Shown piece by piece: positions 1 through 10,657 of a stretch of DNA of 64,000 nucleotides. Within the stretch, counting starts at the first letter, position 1. The number at the start of each line of letters is the position of its first letter. Under the pieces are notes generated by a model. The model was not told where the DNA came from. It searched no databases and saw only the letters and a program-made list of their open reading frames with translations. The translations under genes and the position numbers were made by a program. This DNA comes from DATJFQ01 sp035492775 (GTDB taxonomy: Bacteria > Acidobacteriota > Vicinamibacteria > Vicinamibacterales > 2-12-FULL-66-21). The stretch lies in NCBI GenBank assembly GCA_035492775.1, contig DATJIW010000097.1:37250-101249 (forward strand), given 5' to 3'.

Positions 1-247
1 GGAGGGGGATCTCGCCGAACGTGGTCTGTGGAAGCAATACATGCATGCGTACGATGACGCGATCCGCGCCACGAGCACGAAAGACGCGCCGTGGTATGTC
101 GTGCCTGCGAATCGGAAATGGTTCGCACGACTCGTCGTCGCGCACGTCCTCATCGATGCGCTCGAGTCCCTCCACCTCAACTATCCGACGGTGGACCGAA
201 AGCGCCGGCGCATGCTGGCTGGGCTGAAACGCCAGCTCTCGCGATGA
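1..247 (+). CDS. ppk2: Polyphosphate kinase 2 family, C-terminal end (5' end outside window)
   Basis: The reading frame is open from base 2 and gives about 81 residues before TGA at 245-247. The motif AIRATSTKDAPWYVVPA followed by KWFARLVVAHVLIDALESL is the conserved C-terminal block of PPK2 enzymes, which transfer phosphate between polyphosphate and nucleotides. In known structures this block packs beside the lid and nucleotide site. The Walker A and B catalytic parts lie upstream, outside the window, so substrate class (ADP or AMP phosphorylating, or related AMP phosphotransferase) cannot be assigned. The protein ends in a short basic tail (RKRRRMLAGLKRQLSR). The downstream gene starts 10 bases later, so a shared transcript is possible. 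Confidence 0.85.
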   Translation, partial: EGDLAERGLWKQYMHAYDDAIRATSTKDAPWYVVPANRKWFARLVVAHVLIDALESLHLNYPTVDRKRRRMLAGLKRQLSR

Positions 248-257
248 GCAGCCAACG

Positions 258-644
258 GTGATGTCGCGCTGGCACGTAGTTCGCTCGCGTGATCGCATGC
301 GCACCGCATATGGGGCGATTTTCGCCGGATGTGCAGTGGTCGGCTTCGCGAGTGTATTCAACTCCCATACACCAGCGCCGAGGGCTGAGCTGTCGACGAC
401 GAATTCGTCGGCGCCCCATCCGGCCGGTTCGCCACATCCGCTCGAGTCGACGATCACCGTCCAGACCGAGCTCATCGAGCCGTCCATAGTGCGGAGGGAT
501 ATCGCGCCTGCGCAAGCTCCCGCCGCTCATCCGGCATCGCAACACGGTCACGTGAGGCCTCGACCCTCCCGCTCTTTGTTGGCGAGGCTCGTATTCGGCG
601 ACGGCGAGGCCCGTCCACAACCCTTTCCACGGGTCCGCGAATAG
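258..644 (+). CDS. Small membrane-anchored or secreted protein of unknown function
   Basis: An open frame of 128 codons (115 if the second ATG at 297 is used). Near the N-terminus a hydrophobic stretch (AYGAIFAGCAVVGFASVF) looks like a signal anchor. It is followed by a low-complexity Pro/Ser/Ala/His-rich stretch with no recognisable domain, and a basic C-terminus. It follows the PPK2 gene by 10 bases on the same strand and precedes pdxH. No family was recognised. The frame is plausible because it has a membrane segment and no real gene overlaps it, but the composition is biased and it could be spurious. Confidence 0.4.
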   Translation: MMSRWHVVRSRDRMRTAYGAIFAGCAVVGFASVFNSHTPAPRAELSTTNSSAPHPAGSPHPLESTITVQTELIEPSIVRRDIAPAQAPAAHPASQHGHVRPRPSRSLLARLVFGDGEARPQPFPRVRE

Positions 645-708
645 CTGTCAGGGCCGCTCGTCCTTTGGCCTTTGCGGGTGATCCGCGCCGTGCGAAGATC
701 CGGCGGAC

Positions 709-1284
709 GTGACTGCCAATCCGATCGAAAAGTACCTCGCCGCCGCGCGCCGCGCTTCGGAACTCGACGTCGACGTCGCACCGGCGGCACTGGCAACTGC
801 CGACACGGACGGCCGTCCCTCGGTGCGCATCGTTCTTCTCCGGCACGTCGATGCCGGCGGCTTCGTTTTCTATACGAACTACGGTAGCCGCAAGGGGCGC
901 GAGCTCGACAGCAATCCGGTAGCCGCGCTCTGCCAGCACTGGCCCTCACTCGAACAACAGATTCGTGTCGAAGGCGGAGTCCAGCGTGTAGACGATGTCA
1001 CGTCGGACGCGTATTTCGCCGGCCGGCCGAGAGAGAGCCAGCTCGGGGCGTGGGCGTCCGAGCAGAGCGAACGCCTCGACTCGCGAGAAACCCTCGAGCT
1101 GCGCTATCGCGATGTCGACGCGCGCTTTGCCGGAGGCGCCGTCCCGCGCCCGCCGTTCTGGGGTGGGTATCGGATCGTTCCGGTCAAGATCGAATTCTGG
1201 TACGGCCGTCCCGGGCGCATGCACGAGCGGCATCTGTACGTTCTGGCCAACGGTGCGTGGACAGCGCGGTTTCTCTATCCGTGA
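709..1284 (+). CDS. pdxH: Pyridoxamine/pyridoxine 5'-phosphate oxidase
   Basis: A 191-residue protein of normal PdxH length. The enzyme uses FMN and oxygen to turn pyridoxine or pyridoxamine 5'-phosphate into pyridoxal 5'-phosphate in the cytosol, the last step of vitamin B6 synthesis and salvage. Family marks are DGRPSVRIVLLRHVDAGGF (FMN-binding strand), FYTNYGSRKGRELDSNP, the WPSLEQQIRVEG block, SRPRESQ-like GRPRESQLGAWASEQS, and the C-terminal PPFWGGYRIVPVKIEFWYG and MHERHLY regions (substrate and FMN contacts). The GTG start at 709 gives the usual N-terminus (NPIEKYLAAARRASELD). The extreme C-terminus reads RFLYP where many homologues have RLAP. It converges with an ADOP permease only 3 bases away. 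Confidence 0.95.
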   Translation: MTANPIEKYLAAARRASELDVDVAPAALATADTDGRPSVRIVLLRHVDAGGFVFYTNYGSRKGRELDSNPVAALCQHWPSLEQQIRVEGGVQRVDDVTSDAYFAGRPRESQLGAWASEQSERLDSRETLELRYRDVDARFAGGAVPRPPFWGGYRIVPVKIEFWYGRPGRMHERHLYVLANGAWTARFLYP

Positions 1285-1287
1285 TCA

Positions 1288-3705
1288 TCAATCAATCCGC
1301 AAGACGATGATCGGGTCGGCCCGTGTTGCGCGACGCGCCGGAATGATGCTGGCGATCGCGACGACCGCCGCGAGCCCAAGCGCGACCAACCCGTACGTCA
1401 GGGGATCGCCGGGTGTGATCCCGAACAGCACGCCGGCGATCAGGCGGCGGAGTATCAGCGCGCCGGCAAGACCCAGCGCGAGTCCGGTCCCCGATACCTG
1501 CGCGGCATTCCACAGGACAAGACGCAGGATCGCCCTCTGCGATGCGCCGCAGGCGACGCGAATCCCGAACTCACGCGCGCGCTGCCCCACCATGTAGGCG
1601 AGCACGCCGTACAAGCCGATGGCCGCGAGCAGCGTGGCGGACGCCGCAAACACACCGATGAGCACCGCCGAGAACCGTTGCGAACCGATCGACTCGCCGA
1701 CGAGCGCGTCGAGCGTGCGCGGATCCGAGAACGGGACATCCGGATCGACCGCGCGCACGACGGCACGAAGCTGTGGAACGAGCGCCGCCGCGTCGGATCC
1801 CGACGTCCGCGTCACCAGCGTGAACGTGTCGGAGTCTTCGTTCTGTTGCCACGATTCGTAGATCTGGGGCCTCGGGGCGTCGTCCAGACCGTACATCTTC
1901 ACGTCACTGGCCACCCCGACGATTTCGCGGAGGCCGTCCGGTCCCTGATCAACCCTGAGCCGCCGCCCGATGGGACTCACAGCGCCGAAAAAACGTCCCG
2001 CGAGCGTCTCATTGATCACCACCACACGAGGCGCACCCGCCCTGTCGCTGTTGGCCAGCTCGCGGCCGCGAAGTATCGGCACGCCCATCGCCTTGAAATA
2101 GCCGGGACTGACCACGAACAGGTTGGCGGACGGCCATTCGGCGGAAGGCGCTGTCGATCCTTCGACAACGAACGGCTCGACCATGTCGTTCACGAAAGGC
2201 ATGGCTTCGGTGACGCCGACGGCGGTCACCGTCGACAACGCGGACACGCGATCGATGACGGATCGGAAGAACTGCAGTCGCGCGGCGGCGTCGCGATACT
2301 TCGGCGCAGGCGCCCGGAGCCGAGCCATGACCGCGTGGCCGGTCACAAATCCCGGCGATTGCCGGGACAGCACGGCGAAGCTGCGAATCAGGAGACCCGC
2401 CCCGACCAGCAGCATCATGGCGAGCGCGATTTCCGCTGTTGCGAGGGCAAAGCGTGTGCGTCTCGCAGGAGCGGCGCCGCCCTGGCGTCCGCCTGGGGCG
2501 AGCGCGCCGCGAAGATCGATTTTGGCGGCATGGAGGGCTGGAAACAGACCGAAGAGGAGCGTCGTCACGCCCGTCAACCCGGCGGCGAACAGCAGCGCCG
2601 CGCCCTGAAGAGCGATATCCCGTTCGCCTGGAATGTCGTCGGGCACGAGCGGCAGCAGCGCGCGGAGGAGCCACCGGGCGATCAGCACGCCCGCGAGCGC
2701 GCCCGTCGCGCCGAGCAGCAGGTTTTCGACGAGCAATTGCCGGACGATCCGCCCGCGGGTCGCGCCGAGCGCCGCCCGGACCGCCAACTCCTTACGGCGC
2801 CCCGCTCCGCGCGCGAGCAGCAGATTGGCGACGTTCACGCACGCGATCAGCAGCACGAGAGCCACGGCACCCAGCAGGATCAGAAGTGAGCTCCGGATAT
2901 CGGACACATACCAGTCGTGCAGAGGCGTCGCGAGTACCTCCCATCCGCGATCGTCCTCGGGGTGTGCCTCCGCCAGCCGGCGAGCGACGGCGTTGAGATC
3001 CGCGCGCGCCTGAACCAATCCGACTCCAGGTCTCACCCGCGCGATGCTGGACAGATAATGGCTTCGATATAGCGCCCCCTCCGCAGGGGTGAACGTGAGT
3101 GGCACCCAGAGTTTGTCGACCACCGGACTCGGAAAGACGAAGCCGCTCGGCATCACGCCGATGATGGTCGCCGGCACGAGGTTGATGCGAATGCTCCTGC
3201 CGACGACATCCCGGGCCCCGCCGAACCGGGACTGCCAGATGGCATACGAGAGCAGCACCACCGGCGGCGCCCCCTCCTGCCCGTCACTTGCGAGGAAACC
3301 CCGCCCGAGAATTGGCGATACACCCAGCAGATCGAGCAGATTCGGCGTGACCGGATCCGTTTCGAGACGCTGCGGATCCCCCGCCGCGATCTGCACGTTC
3401 GCCGACATGTACCGGAACGCCGCCAGCCCGACGAAGTCGGGTCCGACCTGCTCCTGCCAGGTCAGGAAGTTTCCCGGCGAGACCGAGAATTCCGGATACT
3501 GCGGAAGCTTCTGCTCCCGCAGCATCAGGAGGTCGTCGGGCGCGTTGTACGGCAGCGGCCGCAGCAGCACGGCGTTGATGACCGAGAAGGTCGCCGTGTT
3601 GAATGCAATGCCGAGCGCAAGGGTCAGGACGGCGCTGACGAAATACGCGGGATGCGCCGAAAGGAGGCGAATGCCGTAGCGGACGTCCTGCGCGAGATTT
3701 CGCAT
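1288..3705 (-). CDS. ADOP-type FtsX/MacB-like permease (second of tandem pair)
   Basis: An 805-residue inner-membrane protein made of two FtsX-like halves, each with a MacB-type periplasmic domain. TM1 lies near residues 19-41 (AVLTLALGIAFNTATFSVINAVL). A MacB periplasmic core follows (PFFP-type features such as GRGFLASDGQ, LSYAIWQSRFGG, VIGVMPSGF-like IIGVMPSGF). Three TMs come next around LLILLGAVALVLLIACVNVANLLLA, then the conserved R(K)ELAVRAALGATRGRIVRQLL loop, a second periplasmic domain and three C-terminal TMs ending in PARRATRADP. This fused arrangement without an adjacent ATPase is the acidobacterial duplicated orphan permease (ADOP) family. Substrate is unknown; roles in export or envelope signalling are only inferred. 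It starts 23 bases after the similar permease upstream, so the two are probably co-transcribed. Confidence 0.88.
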   Translation of the reverse strand: MRNLAQDVRYGIRLLSAHPAYFVSAVLTLALGIAFNTATFSVINAVLLRPLPYNAPDDLLMLREQKLPQYPEFSVSPGNFLTWQEQVGPDFVGLAAFRYMSANVQIAAGDPQRLETDPVTPNLLDLLGVSPILGRGFLASDGQEGAPPVVLLSYAIWQSRFGGARDVVGRSIRINLVPATIIGVMPSGFVFPSPVVDKLWVPLTFTPAEGALYRSHYLSSIARVRPGVGLVQARADLNAVARRLAEAHPEDDRGWEVLATPLHDWYVSDIRSSLLILLGAVALVLLIACVNVANLLLARGAGRRKELAVRAALGATRGRIVRQLLVENLLLGATGALAGVLIARWLLRALLPLVPDDIPGERDIALQGAALLFAAGLTGVTTLLFGLFPALHAAKIDLRGALAPGGRQGGAAPARRTRFALATAEIALAMMLLVGAGLLIRSFAVLSRQSPGFVTGHAVMARLRAPAPKYRDAAARLQFFRSVIDRVSALSTVTAVGVTEAMPFVNDMVEPFVVEGSTAPSAEWPSANLFVVSPGYFKAMGVPILRGRELANSDRAGAPRVVVINETLAGRFFGAVSPIGRRLRVDQGPDGLREIVGVASDVKMYGLDDAPRPQIYESWQQNEDSDTFTLVTRTSGSDAAALVPQLRAVVRAVDPDVPFSDPRTLDALVGESIGSQRFSAVLIGVFAASATLLAAIGLYGVLAYMVGQRAREFGIRVACGASQRAILRLVLWNAAQVSGTGLALGLAGALILRRLIAGVLFGITPGDPLTYGLVALGLAAVVAIASIIPARRATRADPIIVLRID

Positions 3706-3728
3706 GTGAAGCCTGCTCGTCTTCTACG

Positions 3729-6143
<2,415 letters not shown>

Positions 6144-6255
6144 GTCAACCTCCGTGCCACGCCGAAAGCACTTAAAAACGGCGCTATTTCATCCAGGGCC
6201 GCTGCTGCCGGTCCCGACCGCGCGACACCCCAGTCGCGCGCGCGCGGCGGGGTGC

Positions 6256-6306
6256 GGGGTCTGACCCCTTTTGCGCGGCGGAGTCTGCGCGGCGGGGTCT
6301 GACCCC
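6256..6306. repeat. Two copies of a 13-base palindrome-like repeat (GGGGTCTGACCCC)
   Basis: GGGGTCTGACCCC occurs at 6256-6268 and 6294-6306. It is a near-perfect palindrome (GGGGTC/GACCCC around a central base). Between the copies is a damaged third copy (GCGGAGTCTGCGC, about 6277-6290), so the unit seems to be amplified as GCGGCGGGGTCTGACCCC. The repeat lies in the 230-base gap upstream of the first ADOP gene. Such short GC-rich palindromes in intergenic gaps resemble REP elements; the family and any mobilising transposase are not visible here. Confidence 0.7.
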
Positions 6307-6372
6307 GTTTGGCATACGAATTGTCAACCTTTTTGGCAGTAATTGACGCGCGTGTGGAAAAACTGTGGACGG

Positions 6373-7017
6373 TTAGTCGCCGCCGCCGCCGCGGAACTGA
6401 TCCTCTTCGGCGGCGAACAGGACGTTGAAGCTGGTCAGCGACCCGTAACACCCGGTGATGTATCCCTGTAATTTGACCTTGACGTCCTCGGGCACCTCGA
6501 GGGCATTGACCTGCTGTTCGAGGGTCCGCAGGCGGTTCCGAAGCATCACGATCTTGTGAAAGAACGTTTCGATCGGCCACGCCTTTTCCTGCAGCCCGGC
6601 GATGCCCGGCCGAAGCACGAGCTGCCCGTCGCGCCACTTGTCGGCAGGCGCCGCGGGCGTCAGGCCGGTCTCCTCACGAATGATGCGCCGGAGCAGAAGC
6701 TCGAAGTCGACGCCGCCGATGTGCTCTGGATCCACGGGAGGAGCCGTCCTTTCTCGCTCGGATACGAGCGGGAACGTTTCATGAGCGCGAGCTGCGGACG
6801 AACGCGACGGCGGCGCCGCAGGAACCTCTCGGGCCCTCCGAGGCTCATCGCCCATGCGCGGACCGCCGCGGTAATTGTGCTCGCTTCCGCAGTAGCCGCA
6901 CGACACGCGGAGCGGCTTCCCGCCTGCGTCGGCGGCGACGACGGTGTGCATCCGATCAATCTTGCAGGCGCGGCAGAAATCCTCTATCGAATCGCCGGCG
7001 GCGAACGCATCGGCCAT
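6373..7017 (-). CDS. Conserved protein with N-terminal CxxC zinc-binding pairs
   Basis: A 214-residue cytosolic protein. Two Cys pairs near the N-terminus (FCRACK at about 15-18 and CGYCG at about 42-45) bracket RMHTVVAADAGGKPLRVS and look like a small zinc ribbon. A Pro/Arg-rich linker follows, then a helical C-terminal part with a coiled-coil-like stretch (KIVMLRNRLRTLEQQVNAL). The C-terminus ends FRGGGGD. Start choice: the frame could extend 67 codons upstream, but ATG at 7017 gives the motif at the N-terminus, and a TATAGT box sits 6 bases before it, so a near-leaderless transcript starting here is likely. Function is unknown. It lies 53 bases downstream of the glycosyltransferase gene on the same strand. 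Confidence 0.75.
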   Translation of the reverse strand: MADAFAAGDSIEDFCRACKIDRMHTVVAADAGGKPLRVSCGYCGSEHNYRGGPRMGDEPRRAREVPAAPPSRSSAARAHETFPLVSERERTAPPVDPEHIGGVDFELLLRRIIREETGLTPAAPADKWRDGQLVLRPGIAGLQEKAWPIETFFHKIVMLRNRLRTLEQQVNALEVPEDVKVKLQGYITGCYGSLTSFNVLFAAEEDQFRGGGGD

Positions 7018-7023
7018 GCTTCG

Positions 7024-7029
7024 ACTATA
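7024..7029 (-). promoter_or_regulatory. Likely -10 box (TATAGT) for the CxxC protein gene
   Basis: On the minus strand TATAGT lies 6 bases before the ATG at 7017. With normal -10 to start-site spacing, transcription would begin at or within a base or two of the ATG. It is one of several such boxes in the window and helps decide the start codon. Confidence 0.5.
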
Positions 7030-7070
7030 TCGCGGGCCAATCGCCCGAGCGGCGGACGAGCCTGCACCGA

Positions 7071-8465
7071 CTACGGCGCTTTTCGACCGACGCCGATCAA
7101 ACTCAGTCCGCGGCCCAATTTCATCGCCTCGATCACTTTCGCCAGCGGCAGCAGGACCTCGAATGCGCGCATCTGACGTGGATTCAGGTCGCGGCGCCCG
7201 AGCTTCTTGTTCAGCCACCAGCCGGGGACGCCCATCCTGTTGAACTCCTCCATCGAGACGATCTCGAAGCCTGCCGTCTGCATCTTCGTGTGCAGTTCTA
7301 CCTGCGTGTACCGACGTTCATGGCCAATCGCGGCGTCACACGGCCCGTACAACGACGGATGCGCCGGAACGAGGATGATTGCGTGACCGCCGGGCTCGAG
7401 GAGATCGTAGTACGCGCGCAAGACGGTTTCGTCCCCCGCGATGTGCTCCAGGACGTTGAGGCAGACGATCGTGTCGATCCGTTCCGGCTTCAGCGTTTCA
7501 TACGCCGCCCTGTCGGATAGATCGAACCGCTCCGCACGCAGATTCTCGAGGTGCCCGAGGCGCCACTGCATCATCTCCACGTAGAGTGGATCGTTGTCGA
7601 GGCACACCAGCCGCTCGCGGTCCAGCAGCAGCTCGGTGAAGTTTCCGATCCCGCATCCGGCTTCGAGCACGCGCTCACCGAGGTACCGGCGGAACTGGTC
7701 GAGAACCCACCGATTCAACCCCCGCGCGCGACGCATGCTCTGAAGGACGTAGTAGCCGTCGTGCGTCGTGAACCGATCGTCGACGAAGCGGAATTTCAGC
7801 AGGCTCCAGACGGCCGAAACGGCGTCCTTCCACCCGATGTTCTTCCCCTCCGCAACGGTCCGCCCGTGATAGCTGATGGGCACTTCGTACAAACGCACGT
7901 TCCACTGGGCGAGCCTCGTCGTCAGCTCCGGCTCGATGCCGAAACGATCGCTGTGCAGCGGGGTCTGCCGGAGGATGTCAGCCCTGACGGCCTTGTAACA
8001 CGTCTCCATGTCCGTCAGGTTCGTGTCGTTGAGCACGTTGGTCAGCCACGTCAGGATTTTGTTGGCCACGGTGTGCCAGTACAGGAGGACCTTGCGCTGC
8101 GACGCGGACGCGAACCGCGATCCAAATACCGCGTCGGCTTTTCCCTGCAGGATCGGAGCGATCAACGCTGGGTAGTCGTTCGGGTCGTACTCGAGATCGG
8201 AGTCCTGGATGATGGCGAGGTCACCCCGCATCTCCGCGATCGCCCGGCGGATTGCCGCCCCCTTTCCCTGATTGACCGGCTGGCGGAATACACGCACGCG
8301 GGAATCCGCAGCCGCGATGCTCTCGAGGATTTCCACGGATTTGTCGCGGCTCCCGTCGTCGACGCAGACGACTTCGAGCGGAACGGCGACAGGACTCGCA
8401 AGGACCCGCGCCAGAATGGTCCTGAGCGTGCGCGCCTCGTTGTAAACGGGCATCAAAACGCTCAA
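7071..8465 (-). CDS. Bifunctional family-2 glycosyltransferase and SAM methyltransferase
   Basis: A 464-residue fusion. Residues 1-230 are a GT2 (dolichol-phosphate-mannose-synthase-like) domain: SVLMPVYNEARTL, CVDDGSRDKS (35-43), NQGKGAAIRRAI, QDSDLEYDP (DxD at 88-90) and a conserved GRTVAEGKNIGWKDA. Residues 250-464 are a class I methyltransferase: motif I VLEAGCGIGNF (267-276), acidic CLDNDP (288-292), VCLNVLEHI. It probably sugar-modifies a lipid carrier or acceptor and methylates the same or a linked product in envelope polysaccharide or glycolipid synthesis; the substrate is unknown. No membrane anchor is seen. The TTG start used here is uncertain; an ATG at residue 5 is the next choice, and the frame is open further upstream. 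Confidence 0.85.
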   Translation of the reverse strand: MSVLMPVYNEARTLRTILARVLASPVAVPLEVVCVDDGSRDKSVEILESIAAADSRVRVFRQPVNQGKGAAIRRAIAEMRGDLAIIQDSDLEYDPNDYPALIAPILQGKADAVFGSRFASASQRKVLLYWHTVANKILTWLTNVLNDTNLTDMETCYKAVRADILRQTPLHSDRFGIEPELTTRLAQWNVRLYEVPISYHGRTVAEGKNIGWKDAVSAVWSLLKFRFVDDRFTTHDGYYVLQSMRRARGLNRWVLDQFRRYLGERVLEAGCGIGNFTELLLDRERLVCLDNDPLYVEMMQWRLGHLENLRAERFDLSDRAAYETLKPERIDTIVCLNVLEHIAGDETVLRAYYDLLEPGGHAIILVPAHPSLYGPCDAAIGHERRYTQVELHTKMQTAGFEIVSMEEFNRMGVPGWWLNKKLGRRDLNPRQMRAFEVLLPLAKVIEAMKLGRGLSLIGVGRKAP

Positions 8466-8569
8466 CAGCTTTACGTCAGTAGCCAGGGATGAATCTCCAG
8501 ATGCGGGCGGTCGGGAGAGTTTACCGCGGACAATGCGGGACGCGACCGGTCAACCGTACCGGACGACGA

Positions 8570-9625
8570 TTACTTCGCCGGCCCAGTGGCCGCGGCGACG
8601 ATCTCCTCCACTTTGCCATCGGCGACCAGATGTCCGAGCCGCTCTTCGTCGATACCGCCGATGCGCCCGAGGAGGAAGCGATACGGCATTGCGTGCGAGG
8701 CCTCATGCCAGCGCGCCATTTCGACGAGCGACTCCATCGCCTCGCGCCGCAAATCGCGGAGCAGCGCCGGATCCTTCCGTTCGGTCAGGGCCGACAGGAG
8801 CAAACCGGCTTTGTTGCGATCCTCCCACGTGGCCGAGTTCAGCATCGCCACGAACGGCGATGCGGGAATCCAGCGGCCTGCCGGCTGACCCGATGCGGCC
8901 AGCACCCACAGCGCGCGGATCGCATTGTTCCGCACGGTCGCGTCCGAATCATGGCTGGCTTCCACGAGCGCCTGAATCGACGCATGGGACTGGTCTGCGT
9001 ATCCGAGGAGATGCGCGGCGGCCTGTCGATCTTCCGGCACTCGGCAGCCGCTGAGGGCGGTTTCCAGCAGCGGCTCGTGCCCGACGGCGTAATCGCGCAT
9101 CGCAAGCTGTCGTGCACGAAAGCCGGCGTTCTCCGACAGCGCGTATCCCTGCGAGTGATCTTCGGCCGTTTCGCCAGCGTCGATCGCCTTCTGCATCGCA
9201 TCGATCGCTTGCCCGTACAAGTCGCGTGCGGCCTGCTCCAGGCACGACTTGCCCTTTGGCGGCTTCTCTCGGCGCACCGCTCGTGAATTCCGTCCGGCGA
9301 GCCCGATATACAGCAGCAGTCTGTGCTGATCATCGCAGCAGACGCCCGACACGTCGGTCACCGGTTTGCCCGTGTGTGCCGTCACGACCGGATTGATGCG
9401 GATTTTCAGAAGATCGAAGTCCGCCTCGTTCAATGCGTCCCCGGACTTGAAAGGCAACGCGGCGCGGACCCCGGCGAGATCGACGCCGGACGTGCCGAAG
9501 AAATCAATGGCGCCAATCACGATGGAATCGGATTTCGAACGCGCCGATGCTGCCGCCGTACAGAGCAGACATGCGAGGACGATGACGGACGGGTACCATC
9601 CGCGCAGGCTGGCGATCTTCTTCAC
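8570..9625 (-). CDS. Secreted HEAT-repeat protein with POTRA-like N-terminus
   Basis: A 351-residue protein with a signal peptide (residues 1-29; hydrophobic core VIVLACLLCTAAASA). Residues 35-85 (IGAIDFFGTSGVDLAGVRAALPFKSGDAL, then FDLLKIRI) resemble a POTRA-type beta-alpha-alpha-beta unit. The rest is helical with HEAT-like repeats (HLLGYADQSHASIQALVEAS, TVRNNAIRALWVLAAS, and others at about 195-300). HEAT arrays normally act as protein-binding scaffolds. A periplasmic interaction role is inferred; no enzyme motif is visible. The start is GTG (GTG AAG AAG ATC). It is on the same strand as the glycosyltransferase, which begins about 100 bases downstream. Confidence 0.7.
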   Translation of the reverse strand: MKKIASLRGWYPSVIVLACLLCTAAASARSKSDSIVIGAIDFFGTSGVDLAGVRAALPFKSGDALNEADFDLLKIRINPVVTAHTGKPVTDVSGVCCDDQHRLLLYIGLAGRNSRAVRREKPPKGKSCLEQAARDLYGQAIDAMQKAIDAGETAEDHSQGYALSENAGFRARQLAMRDYAVGHEPLLETALSGCRVPEDRQAAAHLLGYADQSHASIQALVEASHDSDATVRNNAIRALWVLAASGQPAGRWIPASPFVAMLNSATWEDRNKAGLLLSALTERKDPALLRDLRREAMESLVEMARWHEASHAMPYRFLLGRIGGIDEERLGHLVADGKVEEIVAAATGPAK

Positions 9626-9657
9626 GGATGCTGGCGTGGGCGTGCTCTCATGCGAGA

Positions 9658-9726
9658 TGCCGGGGCGAAAAATCGAACCCCCACTTTGGGGACCTTCGGA
9701 TTCTAAGTCAGATCGCCTTCGCCGGC
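9658..9726 (-). pseudogene. Degenerate tRNA-Leu-like remnant (anticodon UAG), D-arm missing
   Basis: Read on the minus strand, this 69-base stretch has an anticodon arm TCTGA-CTTAGAA-TCCGA (one mismatch; anticodon TAG = Leu). A short variable arm and a TTCGATT T-loop with decayed stem follow, then CGCCCCGGC, which pairs 6 of 7 with GCCGGCG at the 5' end. It aligns with the intact tRNA-Leu at 10658-10747 over GACTTA-GAATCCGAAG and the T-loop/acceptor end. It lacks a D-arm and an encoded CCA. It is most likely a relic of a tRNA gene or of tRNA-targeted integration. It lies just upstream of the HEAT gene's start. Confidence 0.5.
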
Positions 9727-9877
9727 GACTTGTTCCGCTGTCCGGTTCTGCTGCATAAAGGCCCTGCGGTGTTTTGCCAGCCGTCGTACCTTGTATACGG
9801 CCGGTACAAACGTCGAGCGTACGGAGCGCCGTCTGGTGTAAACGGGCGTGTCACGGCTTTTGCTGCGCGTCTGAGAG

Positions 9878-10240
9878 ATGACACGGGACGAATTCATGTA
9901 TCGCCAACTGCTTTCGTGGGTCCTCGACGCGTGGTCCGCGGCTGTGGCGTTCGAGGACAGCCCGAACGAACAGTTCGGCCGTTTCGAACACGCACTCGAA
10001 ATGCTGGTCGGGCTCGTGGACGATGAATTCGTGGAACGCACGAGCAGGCTTCTCCGCCGACTCTCTTCTGACCGCAGCATGCCAGCAAACGATGTGAGCG
10101 ACTTATATCGCGAAGTAGAGGGGCTGGTGATCGCGACACTCGAGACCGGAGACCAATTTGTGGCTTCCCGCGCCGAGATGCTTCGCTCCTACCGCGGTCC
10201 GGCGCTCCCGTGGAGGGAACCAGAGGAACGAGTGGGATGA
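9878..10240 (+). CDS. Small hypothetical protein, helical
   Basis: A 120-residue frame beginning MTRDEFMYRQLLSWVLDAW. It is predicted largely helical and acidic in the first two thirds, with no transmembrane segment, cysteine motif or known domain. A second ATG at 9896 is an alternative start. The only ribosome-binding hint is weak (GAGAG just before ATG). It lies alone between the tRNA-like remnant and the tRNA-Leu gene. No family was recognised. The amino-acid composition is balanced, not the Arg/Pro/Ser-rich type of shadow frames, which argues that it is real. Confidence 0.5.
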   Translation: MTRDEFMYRQLLSWVLDAWSAAVAFEDSPNEQFGRFEHALEMLVGLVDDEFVERTSRLLRRLSSDRSMPANDVSDLYREVEGLVIATLETGDQFVASRAEMLRSYRGPALPWREPEERVG

Positions 10241-10348
10241 AGGGACGGCTGAATCGGGATCGTGAAACACACTCGCCCGCTGCAGCGCGGCCCAATGCCA
10301 GCGTCCGGAACGGCTTAGCTTCGGTTGCACGCCGGAGTTGCCGATACG

Positions 10349-10588
10349 ATGTTCGTGGCCAAGAGGCGAGAGGAAAGCTACGAGGCTCGCTTAACGGCAG
10401 AACTGCGCGAGTTGATCGAACAGACTCGCCATTTGCGTGAGCAACTGCGCCAGACGTTAGCCTCCCGGGGTAACCGCGCTCCACTCAGACAGCGGATCCG
10501 CGCGGAAGCCTGGCCGAGAGAGCGGCGACAGTCTTCGCTGGATCGGCGGAGAACAGCCCGGCACGGACCGGATCGGCGACACACCTGA
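10349..10588 (+). CDS. Possible small basic coiled-coil protein
   Basis: A 79-codon frame starting at ATG 10349. Residues 1-45 (FVAKRREESYEARLTAEL, then RELIEQTRHLREQLRQ) have a regular coiled-coil pattern, while the last 35 residues become Arg-rich and featureless. There is no clear ribosome-binding site. The stretch 10241-10657 otherwise holds nothing that could be supported. It may be a real small gene whose true end is nearer residue 48, a decayed gene, or spurious. Confidence 0.28.
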   Translation: MFVAKRREESYEARLTAELRELIEQTRHLREQLRQTLASRGNRAPLRQRIRAEAWPRERRQSSLDRRRTARHGPDRRHT

Positions 10589-10657
10589 TCCTGTCGAACC
10601 CGACGTCTCGTCGTCCGCTTCCACATGCTCGCAACCGCTTGAGGGTAAGAGTGTTGC

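Noticed and set aside
1678..2889. 403-codon plus-strand frame inside the ADOP gene
   Set aside because: It runs opposite to the conserved ADOP permease and consists of Arg/Glu/His-rich low-similarity sequence typical of shadow frames in high-GC DNA.
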